Shown in pieces: positions 10,746 through 21,944 of a DNA stretch of 64,000 bases. The position numbers and the translations under genes were made by a program. Positions within the stretch are counted from its first letter, which is position 1, and the number at the start of each line of letters is the position of its first letter. The DNA lies in assembly GCA_015698045.1 (NCBI GenBank), contig BLAL01000285.1:3164001-3228000 (forward strand), read 5' to 3'. The notes below the pieces were generated by a model. That model saw only the letters and a program-made list of their open reading frames with translations, searched no databases and had not been told where the DNA came from. This stretch comes from Rhizophagus clarus. Lineage: Eukaryota; Glomeromycota; Glomeromycetes; Glomerales; Glomeraceae.

Positions 10746-11736
10746 AGTAATTACAAATCTTATTTAATTTTTTTTTTTTTTGTACTTTTTATATTTAATA
10801 CATTTTTTTTCGTAAACAATCTTAAAAATGTTATGCTAACATTTTTTAAATTTTTTTTGTAAGAAATCTGATACTGAGATCCTTAATAGACTTTATTTTA
10901 AAATTTGAAAAGACTTTTTTTTCTTTATTACTCCAATTTGGATAGGTGTGTAAAGTTTCATTGAGATATTTTTTTGTTTTTTTTTTTAGCTATTTATTAA
11001 CGAAACTGCACTAATATTTTGATTTTCTTTTTTTTTTAGACGGTTATACTTTGGATATTTAGAAACGTGCAGGATTTTGATAGGGAAGCTAACGAAAACC
11101 TTTTTTTTAACTGATTTTAATGAAACATTTTCTAATGTTTCATTTCTTCTTTTTTTAGATGGTTCAGGACATGAATTTTCAGTCAAACTCATGACAATTC
11201 TTTTTAGATGGATCAGAATGTGGATTTGGTGAGTTTTTGATGGTCTTTTCTAATCTTTTATTTTACAAAACTTTGCTTATTTGTCTTTTATTTTAGGTGA
11301 TTGGTTAGAGCACAGTTCCGCCATTGAAAAAAAAAATTGCAGATCACAGCTAAAAATTAAGTCTTGTCACGAATTTTTATTGAAATTAAAAGTGCTATAA
11401 TTTACTAAAAGAAATATTTCAATATATTTTTAACATATTTTATTTTATTATTGTTACTATATGTACAACATATTTTCGATATGTGTCAGCAATATAAAAT
11501 TAAATTTTTAAATTATATTTCCATTATATTTTCGATATATGGTAGCTATATAAAATTAGAATATTTTCGGCATATTGTAAACATACAGTTATAAGAGAGA
11601 TAACAGAAATGCAAATATCATATGTCTGATATATGTTAAAAATATCATTAACATATTTTTTATATTGATAGGATTCTGTAAAGATATCATATAGCTCTGA
11701 CTTTTTATGTTAAAGGAAAATAAACAACAGTTTAAT
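10746..11736. other. Intergenic, no gene seen
   Basis: T-rich runs and weak open frames only. No homology to the upstream transposase can be followed past 10745. Confidence 0.5.
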
Positions 11737-12565
11737 TCATTTATTATGACATATGGAAACAGCTAGATTTTTCTTTGGTGACTCAATAATTATAATATTG
11801 GTGGTATATACAAGATATGTAATAATAAATATATAGTAACCATAACATTATTGGCCGCTAATAGCGGCCATATGAGACTGTGACCAAATATTTTCAAATG
11901 ATGCGCCAAAAATCCTCAAAATAGAGAAAAGAACTGAGACGGTTATTTATTATATATTATAAGCATGTTTATACGTCATATTGCTCGGTTGTAAACTTAT
12001 ACAATTGCCTTACAAACTGGCTGATAGTTTATTATAATTTTGTTGTAAATATTCTTTTAAATTATTATTCAATTAAAATAATACAATCATAGATATTGCA
12101 AATTTGAAAGAGTTTGAGTCTGAGTCATAGTTTTATATTAGAGTCATAGTTTCAGATTATGCGTTGTTGTGCTTAATTTTCATAATTTTTGAGTCACATA
12201 AGATTTACTATCAGTTATTGTGATGCAAAATATCACAATTATAAAAACATAACAAATAAAATTGACAGATGACAGTTCAATTCATTTTATTATGACTAAT
12301 ATGGAAGCAGCTTGATTCTTCTTTGGTGACTCAATAATCACAATATTGATGATATATACAAGATATGTAATAATAAATATATAGCAATCATTATTATAGA
12401 TACATGTACTTTATGAGTCATTGTAAATTTGAATATTTTTTATATTATTGAACTCAATATTCATAAAAAGAGGATGAAACTGAGTCATAGTTTCAAATTA
12501 AAGTCATAGTTTCAGATTATGCATCATTGTGCTTAATTTTCATAATTTTTGCGTCATATATTTTT
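11737..12565. repeat. Imperfect direct duplication
   Basis: Blocks at 11737-12196 recur in the same order at 12280-12565: TTCATTT..ATTATGAC, CTTTGGTGACTCAATAAT, TATATACAAGATATGTAATAATAAATATATAG, then GAGTCATAGTTT ... AGTCATAGTTTCAGATTATGC and TGTGCTTAATTTTCATAATTTTTG. The second copy has lost about 180 bp. It is non-coding. Confidence 0.7.
11853..11869. repeat. GC-rich perfect hairpin
   Basis: GGCCGCT-AAT-AGCGGCC: a 7-bp perfect GC-rich stem with a 3-nt loop in AT-rich DNA, inside the first copy of the direct duplication and absent from the second. Confidence 0.8.
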
Positions 12566-13069
12566 CATAAAGTATATAAGTTCTCTATTTTTGGGTTTTT
12601 TTTCAAAAATTTATTAAACTTTTTTATCAAAGAAAAAAAAAAAACTGATAAACAACTGTTGATTCAAGTATAAGACAAAATACGATATTGAGAACTTTGG
12701 TAAGTTTCAGGTGTTTTTATAGCTGATCTTACTTAGTGTGCCTTTCCATGTTTGGTCTTAGATCTGTGTAAATACCCCATCCCCTGCGAATCGAGATTCT
12801 GAGGACAGGGGTAGCATAGCGCCCAGAGATCACTACTAGTAGGAGGGGGGGTTCCTTAACCTTGTTCGAATGATAAGTACGACCACTATAATTTCTGGCC
12901 AGGATTATAGGATCGGCAGAGTACATCATTTGATATGGAAATATCTACTAACACTTTTTTATTATTCTATTTTTAGATAACCAGCTATAAAAAAGAAGAG
13001 TTAGGACCTTAAACTTATATAATTTTTAAACCTGTAATTTATAGTAACTGATATACATAAAACACTTAA
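12566..13069. other. Intergenic with a GC-rich patch at 12720-12930
   Basis: The patch has much higher GC than its surroundings. It carries CTACTAGTAG-type sequence and, about 20 nt away, GCTACCCCTGT in reverse complement. A similar order occurs in the repeat at 63.1-63.6 kb (CTACTAGTAG then CCTACCCTTGT). A 66-codon minus-strand frame (12729-12929) spans it but nothing supports it as a gene. Confidence 0.4.
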
Positions 13070-13090
13070 TTAGGGTTAGGGTTAGGGTTA
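13070..13090 (+). repeat. Interstitial telomeric repeat (TTAGGG)3
   Basis: Three exact TTAGGG units plus TTA. The flanks are ordinary AT-rich sequence on both sides, so it is internal to this window and not a chromosome end. Confidence 0.9.
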
Positions 13091-15539
13091 ATAGAATTTA
13101 TATTATATTTTAATTTAAATTATAAATCATTTATATTACATTTATAATTTTAAACCTGTATAAAAAATATAATAATTGTTATTCGTTAATATTTTTTAAA
13201 TTATAACTGATACACACACAAAACGCTTATAATTTTTAAATTTTATGTAAGATTAAAACCATTTAATAAAATATTTCGTAAAACACTAATAATTTATAAA
13301 TTTAAATTATATGAAAAGATTATATATATCACCTAATAAAATTTATATTTTATTTTATATTTTTTAAACGAATTTACTTAATTTAGATTATATGTAAAGA
13401 TTATAATTAATAATTTTTCAAATATTTATGTTTGTTATTAATATGTTGAAAAAAAAATGAAAATAATGAAAATGAAAATAAAATATAAATGAGCGAAATA
13501 TATTTTAATATTAAATAAATAAATAAATCCATCAAAATTAAAGAAAATTAGCTGAATAAAATTATTTATCAATTATTAACGTAATGTTTTTATTTTGGTT
13601 TATGTTTATTCCAATCAGATTTTAAGAAAATAGGGGCGGGTACGTTAAACAAACAATCATCACTTCTATATTTGCATAAAATTACGCATATTTAGTTTAG
13701 CAATTTATTACTACAAGAATTAAATTCACACAAGTCTTAAAAAACAACTATTCATATATTCCTCTTGCTAGTAATCACTATACCCAATGTTGTCCAATAT
13801 ATATAATAAATAAAATTTGCGTGTAAAATTAAATTACCATATATACAAAATTGCGCCACATCACTAGTACTCTTAAACTATTCCCAAAAAAACACCAGAA
13901 TCGCTTAAAATAGTTAAGATAGGGATCATTGGAGCTTGAAACCGGTATTCCGTATTCGACCTTCGGATTTAAATCCGGTTTCTCCAATTCAAATTTAAAA
14001 ACGAAGTTGATATAATAAATCTGGATGCAACGAAACTGAATATATTATGAATCCAGATATAAAAAATAAATCCGGATCGAAACTTTTGAAATTTTCATTT
14101 TATGCGATAAGTCATGAATGTTGCCATCCAAAGTTTTTAGACTGTGTGAAAATTAATCAGGAAAAAAAAATGCGCGATTTGTAAAACTTAAGAAATTACA
14201 TTATTTTTCGTGGTTGAATTGGAAATTTTTTTTGCTTTAGAGATATATTAATTATTATTCAATACCAAATATATTTCGGGATAAATGATAAAGCTACAAC
14301 TTAACAGATTGCAAAAACCTTTTATTAATAATCCTAAATAGTTATATTTTTTCGATAAATTTTTTAAAAAAAAACGTTATAAGAAAAAACATCTTTTTTT
14401 GTAGTGAATGGAAAGAAATATTATTTGCATATATTATACTTCGGTATTTATCAGTAATTTTTCCGTAAATTGAATAAACATTTCGCATAATGCAACACAT
14501 AATTAATAACTCTCGATATTCTTCGTTCTCTCGTTTTTCTTTCCTTTTTTTATATCGGTATATTTTATTAGCCAGAGAAATGGTAATGGTACAAAATTAG
14601 ATTAAAATGTCAGCAATCAAATATGCATATCGTCATATCATTTTTTTGCAACTTACGTCGAGGTTCCATAATAAGTTCGTATACGTTTCCATTCCTCACA
14701 TCCCATGCTATTCGACCTTTCCCTGTCGTTGAGCGTTTTGAAATTTCTTAATGGAATCTCCGAGTGGCCGCATCATTTGACATTCATCATCCCATAAAAA
14801 AAACGTGACGATACAGTCTAAAATTGTTGTCAATATTGATTTGATTTGGATGGCAAGGATTATGAGGACATGAATTTTTCAGTATATTGAATCGTAAATT
14901 ATTTCATTAGCCGTATAATTCGTTTAGTTTTACATCATGGCATATCATATTTTTTTTTTTTTTTTTTTGTTTTTTTGAATTTCTATTAGTGTTTTGTACA
15001 TAAGTGTTTGTTTGTATTATTTTGATTTCTTGAGGACAAGAGAGTCTATATTTCTAAGAATAAAAAAGTAAATTTAATAAACATGACAATTCACAAGTAA
15101 CCTATACAACCATATCATTTAAATAACCTGATTTCTTCTGTAATATTTTGAACAGTACAGCTTGCCATATTATTATTGAAAAATTAGAAAGTGAACTAGG
15201 AAAACATCTGCAATCTATCAAGTCTTCATCAACATTCCTTAATGACAACAATTGTTAGAGCTTTCCAATTTGACCTTCTATACTCGCCTCCTTACTTATT
15301 TGTGATTTCTTTAGCAATATCAAGAGCTAATTTACTCATTGTATTTGACCAAAATTTAAAAAGGCGGATGATCATATAAATATATTTATACTCAGAAATT
15401 TGATCTCTAGTACATACAAATATAAAATATTTAACCATCCATCCAAAAGAAACCATCTCCAACGCCAATATACTGGTATCCAATCAGGATCTTCTCGACG
15501 AAGGTGAATAGTAAAATAAATTTTAATTTTTTCTTAATT
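13091..15539. other. Intergenic, no supported gene
   Basis: Long AT-rich stretch. Some CCGGATT-containing text (about 13950-14080) looks like dispersed-repeat debris. At 15290-15500 the minus strand has short open frames (for example 15292-15483, 63 codons) that could be gene debris; I cannot assign it. Confidence 0.5.
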
Positions 15540-15698
15540 GTCCGAAGCGAAGCGAAGGACTATACATATAAGATCACGTGGAGAAGTCCGGTTGTCCGCG
15601 CACGTTACGTCATTGAAATTTATACTATGTTTATGTAAACAGATAAAAATAGAATTTGTGATACATTCGCTTCGGACTTATAACGATTTCCGTTTCAT
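15540..15698 (+). mobile_element. Small inverted-repeat element (MITE-like), copy A
   Basis: GTCCGAAGCGAA (15540-15551) and its exact reverse complement TTCGCTTCGGAC (15666-15677) face each other. Inside are GATCACGTGG and TTGTCCGCGCACGTTACGTCA. Homology to copy B (17043-17241, opposite orientation) runs on past the 12-bp repeat through TTATAACGATTTCCGTTTCATAG, so the true end is near 15698. It has no coding capacity. Confidence 0.7.
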
Positions 15699-16578
15699 AG
15701 TTAATATCTATTAATTGCAAGATCTGATATGTAATATTAAAGCTTACAAATAAACTCTCAAAAATATGTTTGTTAACTGTTAATGTTTTTAAATAACTTA
15801 TTTAAATGAATAAAATATATAAGTTTAACATATTAATATCTTGGAGAAACGCACATTTACTACTGTAGTACAAACTATTTTTATTTAATATTCTGTATAT
15901 AATTTGAATAAATTTTATGATTTTTTTTAATAAAATTTATGGCCTTTTAAACTTTGTTAAATAAAATTTGTTCTTATTTATTGGTAAAAATTAATAAAAT
16001 AATGGCTATTAATGAAAATTAATGGCTATTTTATTGGCTTTGTTAATGTCATTATTAACAAATTTATGGTTTTGTTAATAAAAATTCTAAATAATATAAT
16101 TGAGTGATTTTCGTGGCTCTTTTAACATAAAAATTTTTAATATACAATACATGTTATTAATATCAAAACCTCCTATAAATTATAATTCTGGCCATATACA
16201 GTACCATAATTTTTGGCCAAAAATATAAAATCACATTTTTCAGTTAATGTCATAATTTCATTATTAAGAAATTTTGTAATTCCGACCAGAATTATATTCG
16301 GCAGAGTCCATTAATTTCGGCCAGAAGTTAATTTCGGCTGAATTTGAGGCTCCCCAATTCGAATATTTTTCATCCTGTTTATAATCCGGATTATCCGGAT
16401 ATCCGAAAAAAAAAATGGATCAACCGGATCAATCCGGATACGGGTCGAAGCACTAACTGGTATTTGCCGATCATAAGTACACAGGCTGTTTTTTGCATAA
16501 ATAATAAGACGGTTAATAAAAAAAAATATATATATATTTGCCCTGTTGTTTAGGAAGAATTTCTATAGTTGATTAATA
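15699..16578. other. Intergenic with dispersed TGGCCAGAATTA-type repeats
   Basis: No gene. Fragments of the AATTCTGGCCAGAATT family occur at about 16183, 16277 and 16317, and CCGGATTATCCGGATATCCG-type text at about 16383-16440. Confidence 0.5.
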
Positions 16579-19500
16579 ATGAGTCAAATTAATGAAAAAG
16601 GTAAAAACATATAATTTGAACATAAATATTCAATGAAAATTGGGAGTATTCTAAAATTAAATTAAATTTTCAGATACTGAGGCTGAAGGTAGATGCAACT
16701 TGTATTCGAATGTAATATTTTACGTATAATTTTATGCTAGCCGTATTAAAATTAATTAACTATCTTAGATCGTAAGTTATGTTATAATTTGAATAATAAT
16801 AGATAGATTATTTATTTCTATTTATATTTTATAATTTATCAATATTGTAGTTGGTGAGTTCAGTTATTAGCAATTAATTTTTTTGCTATATTCTACATTA
16901 TACTTAAATGACTAAATTCTTTATTAAGATAATAATGCCTTAATGTCCTATAATGTTACAAAAAGTAAGTATTTAATTTTGTTTATATTATTAAATACTC
17001 ATTTAAAAATTTTTACACATTGTATAGTAATTTAAACTAACTAGGGAAACGGAAACCGTTGAGAGTCCGGAGCGAAATATTTATTTTATTGTGTTACATT
17101 TAGCGTATTGCAATTTTATTTTACTAACGTAGCACAAAATTTTAAGTGACGTAACGTGTGCGGACAAATGGATATCGCCACGTGACCTTAATTAATCATC
17201 ACCTTTCATAAACATATATAGTCCTTCGCTTCGCTCCGGACAATAATATTATTTATATAAATATTAGATTGTAAGTTATTGTATATACTATATATCTGAT
17301 ATGCTGCTATTCAGCTATTATATTATGTGTCTAATTGATTATTCTGCTTTAAAATCGTTATTAATTATGTTGCAGGGTGTAAGTTATTCATTTAACTCTA
17401 TTACATCTATATAATATTTACATATAATTTAAGCTACTAATTTCTTTATTTATAAAACTATATAAATATTTCAGATTGTAAGCTATAATTATTTATTTAA
17501 TTTTATTTTATTTACGTATATCTTAAACTAACTAATTTCTTTAAATTATATGTAAATATTTTATTAGAAATTAAATAACTTACGCCCTATATAATTTAAT
17601 AAACAATTTTTTAAATAAACTGGCTAACTGAATTTTTTTATTTGAAAAATTGTTTATTTAATAATATAGGGAGTAAGTTATTTAATTTTATTATATTTTT
17701 ATATCAGATGTTTACACATAATTTAAACTAACTAATTTCTTTATTTAAAAAATTATTTAAATATTTCAGATTGTAAGTTATAATTCTTTATCTAATTCTA
17801 TTATATTTACATATAAATTAAACTAACTAATTCCTTTATTTAAAAAATTATTTAAATATGCTAGATGGTAGGTTATAATTATTTATTTAATTCCATTATA
17901 CTTATATATATTTGCTTATAAATTAAACTAAATAATTTCTTTGTTTAAAAAATTATTTAAATATGTTAGATGGTAGGTTATAATTATTTATTTAATTCTA
18001 TTATATTTATATAATATTTACATATAATTTAAGCTAACTAATTCTTGATTTTAAAAATTAATTAATATTTTAGTTGGTAAGTTATAATTATTTATTTAAT
18101 TTTATTATATTTATATAATATTTACATATAATTTAAATTGGTTATTTAATGATATAGAACGTGTGTTATTTAATTCTATTATATTTACGTAATATTACAT
18201 ATAATTTAGACTAACTAATTTCTTTGTTTAAAAAAAAAAATTAATAATAATAGAGAGTAAGTCCATTTGTTTAATTCTATTATATTTGATATAATAATTA
18301 CCTATAATTTAAACTAAATAATTTATTTATAAAAAAATTCATTATTTAGCTATTTCAGTTAGTAAGTTATACATTATTTATTTACTCTAATTACACTCTA
18401 TATTATTAAATAAATAATTTTTTTAAATTAAGAAATTATTTAGTTAAATTATATGTAAATATAAGTTATCTGATTCTATCATATTTATACAATATTAACC
18501 CAACTAATTCTTTATTTTCAAAATTATTTATTTAATAATATAGCGCGTAAGTTTTTTAATCCCATTATGCTTATATAATATTACATATAATTTAAACTAA
18601 TTAATTTCTTTATTTAAAATTATTTAATAATATAGAGAGTAAGTTATTTGTTTAATTCTATTATATTTTATAATATTCGCATATAATTTAAACTAACTAA
18701 TTCTTTATTTTAAAAACTAGTTATTAATAATATAGTGCGTAAGTTGTTTTAATTCTAATATTTATATATTATTCGCATAAATATAGAATAACTAATTTCT
18801 TTATTTATAAAATTATTAATAATATAGAGAGTAAGTTATTTATTTAATTCTATTGTATTCATATAATATTCACATATAATCCAAACTAACTAATTCTTTA
18901 TTTTAAAAATTATTTATTTAATAATAGGGCGTAAGTTATTTAATTTTATTATATTCATATAATATTTGCACTTAAGTTAAACTAAGTTCTTTATTTAAAA
19001 TTATTTATTTAATAACACAGAGCGTAAGTTATTTGATTCTATTAACGTATAATATTTACTCAATTGACTAATTTCTTTATTTTAAAAATTATTTAAAATA
19101 TTTCAGTTGGTAGGTTATAATTATTTATTTAATTCTATTATACAGTATTTATATGAAATTTGCTTATAATTTAAACTAATTAATTCCTTATTTAAAAAAT
19201 TATTTAAATATTCAGGTCGTAAGTTATAACATTTATTTATTTAATTATATTATATTTACATAATATTTACATACTAACTAATTCTTTATTTAAAATATTT
19301 CAGTTAGTAAGTTATAATTATTTATTTAATTATATAATAATTATATAATATTTACTTATAATTTAATCTAACTAATTGCTTTATTTTAAAAAAAATTATT
19401 TAAATATTCGAAGATTGTAAGTTACAATTATTTATTCAATTCTATTATTATGTTTATATAATATTTACATTTAATTTAAACTATCTAATTTCAAATTATT

Positions 19501-19994
19501 TAATAATATAGGGCGTAAGTTATTTAATTCTTTATATTTATATAACATTTAAATATAATTTAAACCAACTAATTTCTTTATTTAAAAAATTATTTATTTA
19601 ATAACACAGAGTGTAAGTTATTTAATTCTATTGACGTATAATATTTATTTAAATAGCTAATTTCTTTATTTTAAAAATTATTTATTTGATAATATAGTTC
19701 GTAAGTTATTTAGTTCTATTATATCTATATAATATTTACCTATAATTTAAACTAACTAATTTCTTTATTTAAATAATCTAGCTTGTAAGTAGTACATATT
19801 ATATTATAAAAATTATTATTTGATAGTCATAATAGATCTATGTTTAATATAATATTCTATTAAATTTTTTAGTCGGTAAGTTATAAAATTATTATATATA
19901 TTTTTAACAACCAGATAAGCTTTTAGTGCGATTTTCCTTTATAATAGGAAAAAATGTTGGTCAATCATTTTTATTTTGGCCAGATTTTCACTAA
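16579..19994 (+). CDS. Candidate gene made mostly of consecutive 3-nt microexons (hypothetical)
   Basis: A possible first exon (16579-16600, ATG plus 7 codons and one base) ends at GGTAAAAAC. A second (16674-16688) follows an ATTTTCAG. Then come 3-nt exons between AG and a GTAAGT-type donor, one candidate 36-nt exon (16929-16964) and a last exon (19915-19994) ending TAA. Triplet starts: 16769 ATC, 16851 TTG, 17268 ATT, 17376 GGT, 17475 ATT, 17670 GGA, 17770 ATT, 17865 ATG, 17970 ATG, 18074 TTG, 18158 AAC, 18254 AGA, 18359 TTA, 18544 CGC, 18636 AGA, 18736 TGC, 18828 AGA, 18928 GGC, 19021 AGC, 19107 TTG, 19216 GTC, 19304 TTA, 19414 ATT, 19512 GGC, 19610 AGT, 19698 TTC, 19782 CTT, 19873 TCG. In the phase set by the first exon the join is open to the final stop (78 residues). 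The other two phases hit stops. The early exon borders are uncertain. It resembles no family I know; it may be only an intron-like satellite. Confidence 0.4.
17043..17241 (-). mobile_element. Small inverted-repeat element (MITE-like), copy B
   Basis: GTCCGGAGCGAA (17065-17076) and its exact reverse complement TTCGCTCCGGAC (17230-17241) enclose sequence homologous to copy A in the opposite orientation, including TGACGTAACGTGTGCGGACAA and CCACGTGACC. The outer AAACGGAAACCGTT block also matches copy A. It has inserted into one intron-like unit, between its CTAACTA word and its acceptor, making that unit 303 bp. Confidence 0.75.
17260..19914 (+). repeat. Intron-like tandem array, units of about 84-110 bp
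   Basis: About 26 successive units share the layout GTAAGTTATxxTTTATTTAATTCTATTATATTTATATAATATTTACATATAATTTAAACTAACTAATTTCTTTATTTAAAAAATT...(TTTCAG or ATATAG), here described as spaced blocks: donor, CTAACT branch-like word, T-rich tract, acceptor. Two flavours alternate irregularly: units after TTTCAG continue GTAAGTTATAATTATTT, and units after ATATAG continue GTAAGTTATTTAATTC. Donors are GTAAGT except GTAAGC (17478), GTAGGT (17868, 17973, 19110) and GTGTGT (18161). Inverted units lie at about 17571-17625 and 18380-18475. The earlier stretch 16689-17260 is related but diverged. Confidence 0.85.
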
Positions 19995-20100
19995 AATTTT
20001 CTATTCTACTTTCGATGATGACCCACATGCACAGTTGCCGTAGATACAAAAAAAATTGCCTTTTTCGTAAAAAAAGCTTCAGTTAATTTTATATATACAT

Positions 20101-20165
20101 AGTCTTAAGCTTAAGCTTAGCTTAAGCTTTGCTTTGCTTATGCCTAAGCTTAAGCTTAAGCTTGA
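20101..20165. repeat. AAGCTT/TTAAGC palindromic repeat
   Basis: TTAAGCTTAAGCTTAGC and CCTAAGCTTAAGCTTAAGC flank a GCTTTGCTTTGC spacer. The hexamer is self-complementary, so the tract can form several alternative hairpins. Confidence 0.8.
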
Positions 20166-21944
20166 GCACATCATTAGACTAACTTTTTGCAAAACCTCTT
20201 CCTGTGCCAGCAAAAATAGTTGTTAGCTTTATAATCATAAATTATTTGCACTTTTTAACTTTTTTGCCGATCAACAATAAATTGTTACAAATCATTAAAA
20301 ATTTAGTATCTTTAAAATTTAATTTTTTTTTTTAATTAATTGCAAAAAAAAAAAAAATACAATAAATATTGATGATAAATATGAAGAAATTTTTAAAGAT
20401 TTAGGAAAAAACAGATAAAACCATTTTTTTTATTAAACGATTTAGAAAAAAAAATATTTTTTCTTTCATTTTTTAATTTTAAAGCCTGGATTAGTCTGGG
20501 TTGAATAGTAATATGGGACCAGACCAAAAAAATTTGCTTCAATTTTATCTGGACATCCGGTTCAATTCCTAAAAAACGTTAAATTTAATTTAACTATTAT
20601 ATTATCAAAACAAATTAAGAAAATGTTAACCGAACGATTTCTTAACTTTTTTTTCTTTAAAATAAGTTAAAAAAAACGTAGTATCGAGTTAAAAATGTTA
20701 ACTACGCTTTTTTAACATTTTTTAAAATACGAAGTTTTTAAATGTTAACCGAACATTTTTTTAACTTTTTTTTTTTAAAATGAGTCAAAAAAGTTTACAT
20801 TTTTTTAAAGAATAAGTTAAAAAAATGTCAATTACGTTTTTTCAAAAAACGAGTTAAAAGATAACTACATTTTTTTAAAGAACGAGTTAAAAAAAAAATG
20901 CTAACTACTTTTTTTTCCTTTTTTTTAAAAAAAAAGAGTTGAAAAAACGTTTCTTTTTTTAAAAAAAGAGTTGAAAAAACGTTTCTTTTTTTAAAAAAAT
21001 GAAGTTAAAAAAAAAACTTTTCTTTAAACCGAAATGGAAAATGGTAACTAAAATGAATTAAAAAACATTAACTGACGTTTTTCTAACTTTTTTTAAAAAG
21101 TAAAAGTTAAAACGAGTTAAAATATTAACTAAATGTTTTTTAACGTTTTTTTTATTAATAAAAATGCTAAATAAGCATTTTCTGATAGGTTTTTTTGCCA
21201 AAATGAATTAAAAACATTGATAAATAAAGGCTTTGACTCTTTTTACTAAACGAACTAGAGTAATTTGAGTACAAGTTAGAGTTTCAGTAATTACTGATCA
21301 GTTTTAACGGTTCCAGTTTACGATCGAACTGAAACATTCATCACTGTAGTTTCTGTCAATTTTATGATTTTCTGAACCGATTTTACTGAATTGCTTTGTG
21401 ATAATAAAAAACTGTTTTTTTGTCATTTAATAAATTTAATGCTCCGAATGGGTTGGGTCGGTTCAGGTTACCTTGTCAACCCAAACTGAAGAATTTTTTC
21501 AGGTTGGTTCAATTCGGTAACCTGCTCTGATCGTTGGCCCAAAAGTATTCAGGTTACTTCTAATGATTAGATTAATAAAAAATAACATTGCTCAAACGTT
21601 TCTCACAAAAAAATGTTGTGAAACATATTTTTTTAAATTAAACTATGCATTAAAAACGTTTTCGTAACGTTTTTTACCGAGTTATTAAAAAAAAATGTTT
21701 TTTAATTTAATTAAATATCAAAAATGCGTTTCTTAATAAATTATCAAAAAAAAAAAGTTACAAAATGTTTCATCAATTAAATTATGTATTAAAAAACGTT
21801 TTTGCAACGTTAAACATTGCGAAACGTTTTTTTTTAATTACGGAAATTTAGTACATTGGTTACTTAAAAATCCGTGGTAAATATACATCAAAAAACGTTT
21901 TTGCAACATTTATCAGTAAAATATCAAAAAAAAGGTGCAAAACG
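20166..21944. repeat. Degenerate satellite-like AT-rich repeats
   Basis: From about 20570 to 21230, variants of GTTAACTACGTTTTTTAAC and AAAAAACGAGTTAAAA recur irregularly. From about 21590 to 21940, AAAAACGTTTTTGCAACGTT variants recur. A GGTTGGGTCGGTTCAGG block at about 21450 belongs to repeat debris. No genes. Confidence 0.6.

Noticed and set aside
16854..16964. Confident call of the 36-nt exon in the microexon candidate
   Set aside because: Its acceptor (TTATTAAG) is weak and the surrounding units are diverged, so it is kept only as a candidate within the larger model.
20101..20165. Possible CRISPR-like or recombinase array of AAGCTT words
   Set aside because: No regular spacers; it is a simple palindromic repeat.
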